Assembly (NCBI GenBank): GCA_029936935.1
Contig: JAPYRQ010000011.1
Location: 1 to 39,726, forward strand
Reading direction: 5' to 3'
DNA length: 39,726 bases
From: Dehalococcoidia bacterium
GTDB lineage: Bacteria > Chloroflexota > Dehalococcoidia > Lucifugimonadales > UBA1127
Shown here piece after piece: positions 24,587-32,288 of this stretch; the stretch's first letter is position 1; each line of letters starts with the position of its first letter. Below the pieces are notes generated by a model. The model was given only the letters and a program-made list of their open reading frames with translations, was not told the origin of the DNA and searched no databases. Both the position numbers and the translations under genes were made by a program.

Positions 24587-25654
24587 ATGGCTGAACACAA
24601 CATCGCGATAATTCGGGGCGATGGCATCGGCGTCGATGTAGTAGAAGAAGGTCTTAAAGCGCTCAACGCCGTCGCGGGAAAATTCGACATCACATTCAAG
24701 TTCGCCGAGTTCCCATGGGGCACCGATTACTACTTCAAAAACGGCGTGATGATGCCGTCGGACGGCCTCGACACGCTGTCCAAGTTCGATGCCATCTACT
24801 TCGGCGCTGTGGGCCACCCTGACGTGCAGGATCACATCACGTTGAACGGCCTGCTACTCCCCATGCGTCGCGGCTTCGATCAGTACGTCTGCGAGCGACC
24901 GTGCATCCTCTACCCGGGTGTCACATCGCCCCTGCGCGACAAGAACGCCGGCGACATAGACATGGTGGTCATCCGCGAGAACACGGAGGGCGAGTACGCC
25001 AACGTCGGGGGGTTCCTGTACGAGGGGTTTGCTGAGGAGATAGGTGTGCAGACGGGCGTCTTCACTCGCCACGGCTGCGAGCGCGTCATCACCTACGCAT
25101 TTGAGCTTGCCAAAAGGCGCAACAAGAAGAACCACGTCACATCAGTCACCAAGTCCAACGCCCAGGGCTACGGCATGGTGGTCTGGGACAGGGCGTTCGA
25201 GCGAGTGGCAGCGCGCTACCCCAATATCAGCACAAACTCGCTGTTGGTGGACGCCGCGTGCATGGAGTTCATCCGTAAACCTGAGATCTTCGACGTGGTG
25301 GTCGGCAGCAACCTGTTCGGCGACATCCTGACGGACATCGGGGCAATCATCACTGGCAGCATGGGCCTGGCGCTCAGTGGCAACATCGACCCTGAACGTC
25401 GATACCCATCCATGTTCGAGCCTGTACACGGCAGCGCGCCGGACATTGCAGGCAAGGGCATCGCGAACCCGTTGGCAGCAATCCTGTCCGCAGGTATGAT
25501 GATGCGCCATTTGGGGGAGACGGAGGCAGAGGCGGCGATTGAGGCAGCAGTCCTTGGCATTGTTGCGGAGAACGAAATTCTGACGCCGGACCTGGGTGGC
25601 TCATCCACCACAACAGCCGTCGGCGACGCCGTAGTCAGTGCGTTAGGGCAGTAA
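24587..25654 (+). CDS. Tartrate dehydrogenase/isopropylmalate dehydrogenase family
   Basis: A 355-residue NAD(P)-dependent beta-decarboxylating dehydrogenase. Family signs are IRGDGIG near residue 10, VVIRENTEGEYANVGG (about residues 127-142), the lysine region SVTKSNAQGYGMVVWDR, the metal-binding GSNLFGDILTDIGAIITGS (about 242-260) and EPVHGSAPDIAGKGIANP. The IRENTEGEYANVGG form and FPWGTDYYFKNG are those of tartrate dehydrogenase/D-malate dehydrogenase, which oxidise tartrate, D-malate or related acids. LeuB or ICDH activity is less likely. The ATG at 24587 follows AGGGGTGTGGTC. It lies behind the two exporters and could link with the flavoprotein/MFS pair in hydroxy-acid use. Confidence 0.9.
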   Translation: MAEHNIAIIRGDGIGVDVVEEGLKALNAVAGKFDITFKFAEFPWGTDYYFKNGVMMPSDGLDTLSKFDAIYFGAVGHPDVQDHITLNGLLLPMRRGFDQYVCERPCILYPGVTSPLRDKNAGDIDMVVIRENTEGEYANVGGFLYEGFAEEIGVQTGVFTRHGCERVITYAFELAKRRNKKNHVTSVTKSNAQGYGMVVWDRAFERVAARYPNISTNSLLVDAACMEFIRKPEIFDVVVGSNLFGDILTDIGAIITGSMGLALSGNIDPERRYPSMFEPVHGSAPDIAGKGIANPLAAILSAGMMMRHLGETEAEAAIEAAVLGIVAENEILTPDLGGSSTTTAVGDAVVSALGQ

Positions 25655-25662
25655 GCTAGCCT

Positions 25663-25995
25663 CTAGTTTCTCGGTTCGGGCCTGCCACCCAAATTTTCAC
25701 GAGGAATAACGGTGTGCAATGCCCAAAGGTAATCGTTTGGTCCGGTTGATAAATAGACGTTCGGGCTGATGCTACAAATGTAACGAACCCGATCTTCCGT
25801 CAAGTTGGTGTGACTGGCTATAGCTCTGGTGGTGCGAAACTGGTTGCCTTTTTCGTTGCTGGTTCTCAATTCGAGCCAGGCGTGAATAAGCTTCTTGTGA
25901 CACCAATCAAAAAGAACCGCGCGAGTATACCCAACTCCAACTCCAACCAGGCCACCGATTCCTCCGCCACCTGCTGCAATCGCCACGCCTCCCAA
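25663..25995 (-). CDS. Small membrane-anchored hypothetical protein
   Basis: About 110 residues. A glycine-rich hydrophobic N-terminus (AIAAGGGGIGGLVGVGVGY) looks like one membrane anchor, followed by a basic helix and a C-terminal segment TRAIASHTNLTEDRVRYIC then LSTGPNDYLWAL, which reads like a small winged-helix or helix-turn-helix unit on the cytoplasmic side. I do not recognise a named family. The start is uncertain: TTG at 25995 or GTG at 25986, neither with an ideal ribosome site. It is the last gene of the long minus-strand run and converges on the dehydrogenase with only 8 bases between stop codons. Confidence 0.6.
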   Translation of the reverse strand: MGGVAIAAGGGGIGGLVGVGVGYTRAVLFDWCHKKLIHAWLELRTSNEKGNQFRTTRAIASHTNLTEDRVRYICSISPNVYLSTGPNDYLWALHTVIPRENLGGRPEPRN

Positions 25996-26061
25996 ATGTC
26001 AGCCATATCTCTCACCGCGTATCAGGGTTGGGATATTCTTCACTACATAGCCAGGCAGAAA

Positions 26062-26925
26062 TTATCTGGCAAAGGGTGGCTTCACCCCGGCTGTAGTTGT
26101 GCGAACGCTGTAGACCCCTGTCCGTGCTGTGAAGAAGAGCGTCTTGTAGTCGGGGCCGCCAAAGGCGCAGTTGGCTGGTATCTCCGGTAGCACGATAGTC
26201 CCCAGATGCTCGCCACTCGGGCTGAACACCCAGCAACCACCAGGTCCGGTGGAGTAGATCCTACCTTCAACGTCAAGCTTGAAGCCGTCCGGAACACCCT
26301 CCGCACCCTCAAGTTTCAGGTCTGCGAACACCCTGCCGTTGGTGACGGAGCCGGTGGGTTGGATGTCGTAAGCTTTGATGATCATGTCCGGCCGGGAGTT
26401 GGCCACGTACAGCGTCCGCTCGTCGGGCGACAGAGCGAGGCCGTTAGGAAACTCAAAGTCTGTAATGACCGGGGTCACCGTGCCATTGGGCGCAACGTGG
26501 TAGACGCCGTTGAAGGTCTGCTCCTTCTCGTGGGGCTCCATACGCAGTCCGGGGTCCGTGAAGTAGATGCTGCCGTTTGAAGCGCATATCACATCGTTGG
26601 GCCGATTGAGTCGCTTGTCGTTCCATCTACTGGCCACAGAAGTGAAAGTGCCGTCGTCGTTCCAGCGATTGAGTTGTCGACTCTCCATCTCGCAAATCAG
26701 GATCCGCCCCTGCGAGTCAAAGGTCATACCGTTGGACTGGTCGCTGTTTTCGCGGATGACTTCGGGCTCGCCACCGGGCACCAGCTTGTAGATGCGACTT
26801 GTGCGTATATCGACGAAGATCCAGTAGCCAGCGGAGTACCACAGTGGCCCCTCCGTGAACTCGAACCCTGAAGCCAATTGCTCCGGCTCTGTTGATTCAA
26901 TGATGCCTGCTAGTCTCTCATCCAT
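26062..26925 (-). CDS. SMP-30/gluconolactonase family protein
   Basis: A 287-residue six-bladed beta-propeller of the gluconolactonase/LRE family, metal-dependent lactone hydrolases. The metal-site residues are visible: E25 in FTEGPLW, the asparagine in NRPNDVICA, the asparagine in FPNGLALSPDERTLYVAN, and the aspartate in VPDGFKLDVEG. Length is normal. The ATG follows GGGAGAGCATT. It lies 16 bases after the LLM gene at 26942 on the same strand, so the two are probably co-transcribed. A pathway in which the flavin enzyme forms a lactone that this protein opens is attractive, but unproven. Confidence 0.93.
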   Translation of the reverse strand: MDERLAGIIESTEPEQLASGFEFTEGPLWYSAGYWIFVDIRTSRIYKLVPGGEPEVIRENSDQSNGMTFDSQGRILICEMESRQLNRWNDDGTFTSVASRWNDKRLNRPNDVICASNGSIYFTDPGLRMEPHEKEQTFNGVYHVAPNGTVTPVITDFEFPNGLALSPDERTLYVANSRPDMIIKAYDIQPTGSVTNGRVFADLKLEGAEGVPDGFKLDVEGRIYSTGPGGCWVFSPSGEHLGTIVLPEIPANCAFGGPDYKTLFFTARTGVYSVRTTTAGVKPPFAR

Positions 26926-26941
26926 AATGCTCTCCCAATAA

Positions 26942-27877
26942 TTAACCCATCAGGTTTTCAGTAGTCCTTGCCAGCAACTCAAGCTGTCCGATGTCGAGGC
27001 TGGATGGTTCCAGAATCAGTGTGACTTCCGGAGTGTCTGCCTCACCAAACTCCCGCAGACCTGCACGCACCGCGTCAGGCTCGCCGTAGATCGCCGACTT
27101 ATCAACATCGAAGTTGGGGCCGTAGTACTCGCTCCAATGCTCCTTAGCCAGGTCGAAGGCCTTTTGTTTGGTTCCAGCAACACTGACGTTGATGAGCTTG
27201 CTGTACCCCAGGGTATCGGGGTCACGCCCCTTCTCTTTGGCGAACCCTCGAATCTGCTTCACACCGGAGACAAAGGTCTCGGCAGGTGAGCCGCCAGAGC
27301 CGACCCATCCATCGGCGATCTCTGCGAGCCTTCGGAACATCGGCTCACTGGTGCCGCCGAACCAGAGCGGGACGCCCGTCTTGTCTGCCGGCAACTGCTT
27401 GGGTTTGGGGCTCATGGTGCCATGCTCGATCTGACGATAGCGGCCATCGTAGGACACGTCCTCGCCTGCCCACAGGCTACGCATTACGGCCACGTTCTCT
27501 CTGAGGTGCGCCACTCGCTCGTTCATGGCCACGCCAAGGCTCTTGTACTCGGCCTCTGTTCCGCCTATGGAGATGCCTAGGGTCAAACGACCGTCCGACA
27601 GGTAGTCGATCGACGATGCCGTCTTGGCCAACAACACCGGGTTTCGGTAGGCCGTCAGCATGACCGCTGTGCCCAACCGAACGCGCGAAGTCTGCGCCGC
27701 CGCCCAGGTCAGCAGCACCAACGGATCGACGACATCCACACGATAGTAGACATGGTCGCCAACCCATATGGAGTGGTAGCCAAGATTCTCTGCTTCAAGG
27801 ATGAAGCTGCGAACAGCCTCAACATCTGTGGGGTGGACCGATGGAATGCGAAGGCCAACGTTAACGGTGTTCGCCAT
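26942..27877 (-). CDS. LLM class flavin/F420-dependent oxidoreductase
   Basis: A 311-residue luciferase-like monooxygenase family enzyme (TIM barrel using FMN or F420). It shows SIWVGDHVYYRVDVVDP near residue 35, RVRLGTAVMLTAYRNPVLLAKTAS (about residues 66-89), LSDGRLTLGISIGGTEAEY and GVPLWFGGTSEPMFRR (about 168-183). The GIGGTEAEY version replaces GxGWxxxEF of the copy at 8274, so the two belong to different subgroups. The ATG follows GGAGATTTCT. It is in a run with the SMP-30 gene downstream and the PH-like gene upstream. Substrate unknown. Confidence 0.9.
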   Translation of the reverse strand: MANTVNVGLRIPSVHPTDVEAVRSFILEAENLGYHSIWVGDHVYYRVDVVDPLVLLTWAAAQTSRVRLGTAVMLTAYRNPVLLAKTASSIDYLSDGRLTLGISIGGTEAEYKSLGVAMNERVAHLRENVAVMRSLWAGEDVSYDGRYRQIEHGTMSPKPKQLPADKTGVPLWFGGTSEPMFRRLAEIADGWVGSGGSPAETFVSGVKQIRGFAKEKGRDPDTLGYSKLINVSVAGTKQKAFDLAKEHWSEYYGPNFDVDKSAIYGEPDAVRAGLREFGEADTPEVTLILEPSSLDIGQLELLARTTENLMG

Positions 27878-27917
27878 AGAAATCTCCGTAGTGTTTGTTA
27901 GGAGCAGCTAGAGGGTG

Positions 27918-28361
27918 CTAATCGCTTTTCGGCGCGTCGTCTTCCGGAGGCAATACCTCTGGTGCAGGGCCACCGTTCTTCTGAATCGCATCCCAAAGGG
28001 CATCCAGGAATTCCTCGATATTTTTCGGTCGGCTGAACACCCCTGATTTGCCGACGCGTCGGATGAACACACCGGAGAACGGCATTTTGACCATGGTGGC
28101 ATCGCGAATCTTATCGAAGGGCACTTCCACGATGCGAGGCTTGCCGTAGTGGATGATCAGCTTGTCCGCGTAAATGAAGTACTGGTTTGGAGTGGTGAAC
28201 CAGTACAACCCGCCGATGCCGAGGCCAAGGAAGATGAGGAACGGGTTTCCCTGAATGGAGAATGCTCCCAACACAATGACCACCACTGAGATAGCCATAT
28301 TGATGCGCTGAAAGAGCGACCGGGAATGACTGGTGCTGTAGATAGGCTGTTCAATTTCCAT
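27918..28361 (-). CDS. PH-like domain membrane protein
   Basis: A 147-residue protein with two membrane segments close together near the N-terminus (NMAISVVVIVLGAFSIQ and FLIFLGLGIGGLYWF, about residues 21-55), then a beta-rich part (YFIYADKLIIHYGKPRIVEVPFDKIRDATMV split over 60-92) typical of bacterial PH/YdbS-like domains, and an acidic proline-rich tail (APEVLPPEDDAPKSD). Such proteins are poorly characterised membrane-associated factors. The ribosome site before the ATG at 28361 is poor, so the start may be internal. It lies between the DinB-like and LLM genes in the minus-strand run. Confidence 0.72.
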   Translation of the reverse strand: MEIEQPIYSTSHSRSLFQRINMAISVVVIVLGAFSIQGNPFLIFLGLGIGGLYWFTTPNQYFIYADKLIIHYGKPRIVEVPFDKIRDATMVKMPFSGVFIRRVGKSGVFSRPKNIEEFLDALWDAIQKNGGPAPEVLPPEDDAPKSD

Positions 28362-28411
28362 GGCAGGAGTTTATCACAGGTGCGTTAGCTACGCTGAGGA
28401 GTTTGACGCTC

Positions 28412-28870
28412 TCAATTCCCCTGTTCTGTTCGCCATGCAAGGATCTGCTCCGTGTGCTGTCGCCAGTGGCCGTAGGCGTCGAGGCGAAGTCGCTTCAGCC
28501 ATCTACCTTCCGTGGCCCACGGCTCCCCCGGTGCACGCTGCACGTAGGCCAGCAGACGTTGGTGGGTGGCAGCCATCTCCTGACGCAACCTGTCCAGGCT
28601 CAGCTCACGTTTCGCCTCCTGGTTCTTGGCGTTGAACGCATCGATGCCGCCCTGGCTGGCGTACTTCGGCAACCGCCCGCCGTCGACGATGATGGGCAGC
28701 GCGTGCAACGCCTCTTCTTCCCACGTCGCGACATGCACCATCAGGTCACGCACCGACCAGTATCCGGTCACGCCAGGGGTCAGCAGTTGCTCATCAGTCA
28801 GACCAGCAATGGCGTCCTGCAACGACTGCCATGACGTGTTTATTCGTTGGAACAATCGCTCTTTATGCAC
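28412..28870 (-). CDS. DinB/DfsB family protein
   Basis: A 152-residue four-helix-bundle protein of the DinB-like superfamily, whose members bind a metal with three histidines. These are H46 in LMVHVATWEEE and H135 and H139 in YGHWRQHTEQI. The family includes thiol-dependent (bacillithiol, mycothiol) S-transferases and many uncharacterised enzymes. The ATG overlaps the end of the acetoacetyl-CoA synthetase gene by 8 bases and uses an AGGAGG inside that gene, so translation is probably coupled. Role here unknown. Confidence 0.85.
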   Translation of the reverse strand: MHKERLFQRINTSWQSLQDAIAGLTDEQLLTPGVTGYWSVRDLMVHVATWEEEALHALPIIVDGGRLPKYASQGGIDAFNAKNQEAKRELSLDRLRQEMAATHQRLLAYVQRAPGEPWATEGRWLKRLRLDAYGHWRQHTEQILAWRTEQGN

Positions 28871-30845
28871 CTAAAGCCTCCTGGTGTGCCAAATCGACGA
28901 AGTATTTAATGCTGTCCGGGTTGGCCAACGACGATGGCGTGACCACCGCGTCCGGCGATTCTCCCAGCAGGATGCGCTTCACCGGCACCTCCACCTTCTT
29001 GCCGTTCAACGTACGCGGCACTTCCGGCACAGCGTACACCTCGTCCGGCACGTGGCGGGGCGAGAGGGCACTGCGTAGTCGCGTTTTCAACTTGGTCGTG
29101 AGTTCGTCATCAAGCGTTGCGCCCTCACCCAACACCAGAAACAACAACAACTTGCCCTCGTTGCCAAGGCTACTGGTATCCACCACCAGGCTATCTACCA
29201 CTTCCGGTAGCTCATCGATGACGCTGTAGAACTCGCTGGTGCCCATGCGCACGCCGCCCCGGTTCAGCGTGGAGTCCGACCGACCGTATATGATGCAGCT
29301 ACCGCGCTCCGTCACCTTCAGCCAATCGCCGTGACGCCACACTCCCGAATACACGTTGAAGTAGCTATCCAGGTAGCGACTGCCATCCTCGTCGCCCCAC
29401 AGGTAGAGGGGCATGGAGGGCATCGGCTTCGTGACCACAAGCTCACCCACCTCGCCCGATACCGGGCTGCCCGACTCGTCGAAAGCCTGCATCGCAGTGC
29501 CAAGCCCTCGACACTGCAACTCGCCGGCATGGACAGGCAGGATGGGGCATGAGAACGCCAGCGATGTGCAGATGTCCGTGCCACCACTCGTCGAGCCGAG
29601 CAGCAGGTCACGTTTGACGTGCTCGTACACCCAGGCGAACCCCTCGGGCGGCAGCGGCGATGCCGTGGAACCGATGCCTCGCAGCGCCGACAGATCGAAG
29701 TCACGCCCAGGCTCGATGCCCGCCTTCATGCACGCCGCAAGGAATGGTGCGCTGGTGCCGAAGTAGGTGATGCCGGTTTCCTCTACCAGCCTCCACATTG
29801 CTTTCATATCGGGGTACGCCGGGCTACCGTCGTACAGCACAATCGTCATGCCATGCAGCAGGCCTCCGACCAGGAAATTCCACATCATCCAACCCGTGGT
29901 AGTGAACCAGAAGAACCGGTCGTCAGCGGTCAGGTCCAGGTGCAGAGAAAGGGCCTTGAGGTGCTCTATCAGGATGCCTCCCTGGCTCTGGACGATGGCT
30001 TTTGGCGCGCCGGTGGTGCCTGAGGAGTAGAGCACCCACAAAGGATGATCGAAGGGCACAGGCTCAAAGACCAGAGGGGTGTCGTTCTCGAGGAGATCGT
30101 TCCACGGTATAACGCCCTTTAGTCCCCCGAGCGGAGCGTCATCATGCAAGTACGACACCAGCACGGTTGCATTCAACGTCGGCAGGCTCCGCTGTATCTC
30201 CGCCGAGGCCTCCATACGGTCGAACACTTTGCCGTTATAGCGATACCCGTCCATGGTGATGAGCACCGTCGGCTCGATCTGCTGAAAGCGGTCGATGACG
30301 TTTCGCGCTCCGAAATCCGGCGAGCACGACGACCACACCGCGCCGATGCTAGCTGTGGCCAGGAAGGCTACGACCGCTTCAGGGATATTGGGCAGGTACG
30401 CGGCCACACGGTCGCCTTTGACTACGCCCATTCCACGCAGCCCGGTGGCAACGGAGGCCACTTGGCGGTTGAGCTCGGCGTAAGTCAGTGTACGGGCGTC
30501 GCCGCTCTCGTTGCAAAACTCGATGGCCGGGTGGTCGTCATTCCGCGAAAGCGCATGTTCAGCATGGTTCAGTTGAGCGCCTGGAAACCACTGCGCCCCA
30601 GGCATGGTACGTTGGCCAAGCACCTTGGAGTAGGGCGTGTGCGACTTGACGCCAAAGAAGTCCCAGACACTGGCCCAAAATCCCTCAAGGTCAGTAACCG
30701 ACCACTGCCACAACGCATCGTACGACGTGAAGTCGAGGCCGCATTTGTCCTTCAGCCAACCCATGTAACGCGTCAGGTTGGCGTCGGCCAGTTGCTCTGC
30801 AGAGGGCTCCCAGAGGAGGGTTCCTTCAGTCACCTTGTTGGTCAT
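28863..30845 (-). CDS. Acetoacetyl-CoA synthetase
   Basis: A 660-residue acyl-adenylate-forming ligase that activates acetoacetate (or a similar keto acid) to its CoA ester with ATP. Motifs: VLYSSGTTGAPKAIVQSQGG (about residues 271-290), GSTSGGTDI, HGDWLKVTERGSCIIYGRSD, and the catalytic lysine near residue 616 in PRTLNGKKVEVPVKRIL. The N-terminal LTRYMGWLKDKCGLDF and WSVTDLEGFWASVWDFF are typical of AacS. The ATG at 30845 overlaps the Nudix stop codon as ATGA, with GGAG 8 bases before it; a longer frame upstream is the Nudix gene's shadow. It would feed C4 units from catabolism into acetyl-CoA. The Nudix, AacS and DinB-like genes form one tightly overlapped unit. Confidence 0.94.
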   Translation of the reverse strand: MTNKVTEGTLLWEPSAEQLADANLTRYMGWLKDKCGLDFTSYDALWQWSVTDLEGFWASVWDFFGVKSHTPYSKVLGQRTMPGAQWFPGAQLNHAEHALSRNDDHPAIEFCNESGDARTLTYAELNRQVASVATGLRGMGVVKGDRVAAYLPNIPEAVVAFLATASIGAVWSSCSPDFGARNVIDRFQQIEPTVLITMDGYRYNGKVFDRMEASAEIQRSLPTLNATVLVSYLHDDAPLGGLKGVIPWNDLLENDTPLVFEPVPFDHPLWVLYSSGTTGAPKAIVQSQGGILIEHLKALSLHLDLTADDRFFWFTTTGWMMWNFLVGGLLHGMTIVLYDGSPAYPDMKAMWRLVEETGITYFGTSAPFLAACMKAGIEPGRDFDLSALRGIGSTASPLPPEGFAWVYEHVKRDLLLGSTSGGTDICTSLAFSCPILPVHAGELQCRGLGTAMQAFDESGSPVSGEVGELVVTKPMPSMPLYLWGDEDGSRYLDSYFNVYSGVWRHGDWLKVTERGSCIIYGRSDSTLNRGGVRMGTSEFYSVIDELPEVVDSLVVDTSSLGNEGKLLLFLVLGEGATLDDELTTKLKTRLRSALSPRHVPDEVYAVPEVPRTLNGKKVEVPVKRILLGESPDAVVTPSSLANPDSIKYFVDLAHQEALGA

Positions 30846-31264
30846 CGGAGGTGCTCCAGATAATCGCCCTGTCCAACTGCAAGAACAAGCAATGGGTCGT
30901 CCAATCTCATCCACTGACACATGAACGTTATCGGAGGTTCGCCTTCTGCGTGACGTTCTTCATGCTGCCAGGTTGAAGAAGTAGGTGCGGTAAGTTTTAG
31001 ATGAAACACGTGACGGTCATGTATCTCATCTTTATACGGATTCATATCGTAGGAATACCGACCAAGGAACTTCACAACAGCGATTTCGGAGAGGCCAGTT
31101 TCTTCATAAACCTCTCTCAGGACAGCATCCTGAGGGCTTTCGCCAGGCTTAATCGCACCGGCTGGAATCTGAAGCCCTGCCTCAGGAAAATCCCGATGAG
31201 TGAACACCAAAAGCTCATTGCCCCTGGTTATGTAGGCAAGGACTTTTTGCACAGTCGTAGGCAT
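30842..31264 (-). CDS. Nudix hydrolase
   Basis: A 140-residue nucleoside-diphosphate-X hydrolase with a complete Nudix box: G36-x5-E42-x7-R50-E51-x2-E54-E55-x-G57. The N-terminal strand VQKVLAYITRGNELLVFTH is usual. Substrates of the family include NDP-sugars, dinucleotides and oxidised nucleotides; which applies here is unknown. The start at 31264 follows GAGGCAAG. Its TGA overlaps the ATG of the acetoacetyl-CoA synthetase gene, so the two are coupled. Confidence 0.9.
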   Translation of the reverse strand: MPTTVQKVLAYITRGNELLVFTHRDFPEAGLQIPAGAIKPGESPQDAVLREVYEETGLSEIAVVKFLGRYSYDMNPYKDEIHDRHVFHLKLTAPTSSTWQHEERHAEGEPPITFMCQWMRLDDPLLVLAVGQGDYLEHLR

Positions 31265-31326
31265 CTTGCCTCGAATGATCCCATTTGGGTATCCACAGAA
31301 ATATGGGTCCAGGACTATGTCCTGGC

Positions 31327-32085
31327 CTAGTAGTGGATGGCTTTGCCTGCTCCGCCACCTGCCGCGATGGTGTCGCCGGTGATGGCGATCGACTTCGGTG
31401 ACGATAGGAACGCGACCACGTTGGCGATGTCCAGAGCATCCACAGCTTTGTGGATGGTGTTGCCCTTCGCCATGTTGGCCTTGCCCTCCGGCGTCGTACG
31501 CTCCGTTACCGTGCCGCCGGGATGCACGACAGTCACGTTGATGCCGTGCTCGCCAAGCTCATCGGCCAGGTTCTTGGTCAGCGCTGCCACGGACACGTTG
31601 CGCATACTGCCGATGGTGTTGCCGCTCTGTCGCGCAGCCATGCCGCTGATGTTCACGATGCGACCCCAGCCCTTTTCAATCATGTACGGTGCTGCAGCCT
31701 GAGCCGTGCGCAGATACCCCATCACCTTCACGTTGATGTCGGCCCATACGGCGTCCTTGGTGATTTCAGCGAGCTTCGGGGGGGCGGCGATGCCGCCGAC
31801 GGTGGCTGCGCTGTTGATGAGGATGTCCACGCCACCAAGGGCTTCAGCGGCCTTCTTCACCATGACTTTGACCGATTCGTCGTCGCTGGTGTCCACGGTG
31901 AGGGGGATTATCTTGCGTCCGGTCTCTGCCGCTATCTCTTTGGCTGTTGCGTCCAACCGCTCCTGGTCACGTGCGGCGATGGCTACGTCCACGCCCTCCT
32001 GTGCCAGCACTCGCGCGATCTGCTTGCCGATGCCTCGACTGCCCCCGGTAACGATTGCTTTCTTTCCTGTCAGTTCCAAGTCCAT
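31327..32085 (-). CDS. SDR family protein lacking the YxxxK motif
   Basis: A 252-residue short-chain dehydrogenase-like protein. The cofactor motif TGGSRGIG (13-20) and the serine in IVNISGMAARQ (S147) are kept, but where the catalytic tyrosine and lysine belong the sequence is SMRNVSVAAL (160-169): aligning the AAL with KAAL of normal SDRs puts R162 and V166 at the two positions. The rest of the fold, including HPGGTVTERT and the C-terminal end, is normal. The ATG follows GGAGCACAAAAC. It either uses another acid/base or is a binding protein. The PanE-like gene lies upstream beyond a repeat-rich space, the Nudix gene downstream. Confidence 0.88.
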   Translation of the reverse strand: MDLELTGKKAIVTGGSRGIGKQIARVLAQEGVDVAIAARDQERLDATAKEIAAETGRKIIPLTVDTSDDESVKVMVKKAAEALGGVDILINSAATVGGIAAPPKLAEITKDAVWADINVKVMGYLRTAQAAAPYMIEKGWGRIVNISGMAARQSGNTIGSMRNVSVAALTKNLADELGEHGINVTVVHPGGTVTERTTPEGKANMAKGNTIHKAVDALDIANVVAFLSSPKSIAITGDTIAAGGGAGKAIHY

Positions 32086-32130
32086 GTTTTGTGCTCCTGT
32101 GGTTTTGTTTCTTTGGCTAGCTTCGTGTCT

Positions 32131-32230
32131 CCTCCCTCGCGGGGGAGGGTTTGGGTGGGGGCATCACAACCATCACTCCGGATTCTTCTCTGCGTCCTTC
32201 GATTGGCTCAGGACAGCGCTCAGAATGACA
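32131..32230. repeat. Dispersed palindromic repeat remnant (REP-like)
   Basis: The spacer between the SDR and PanE-like genes contains CCTCCC...GGGAGG (32131-32148), followed by a GGGTTTGGGTGGGGGCAT tract and then CCTTCGATTGGCTCAGGACA near 32196-32215. The last piece resembles short dispersed repeats I have seen in many bacterial genomes, Chloroflexota among them. No coding frame is evident. It is probably an inactive intergenic repeat unit. Confidence 0.45.
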
Positions 32231-32268
32231 TTGTTTGTTATCTTCCATGGGTAACTGTCAGGCACTTG

Positions 32269-32286
32269 GGTGAAGGGCCTCGCCCT
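32269..32286. repeat. Palindrome family copy near PanE 3' end
   Basis: GGGTGAAGGGCCTCGCCC, just after the stop codon of the minus-strand PanE-like gene (32289-32291). It shares the GGGTGAAGGGC start with the 5809-5827 and 13636-13652 elements. Confidence 0.4.
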
Positions 32287-32288
32287 GC

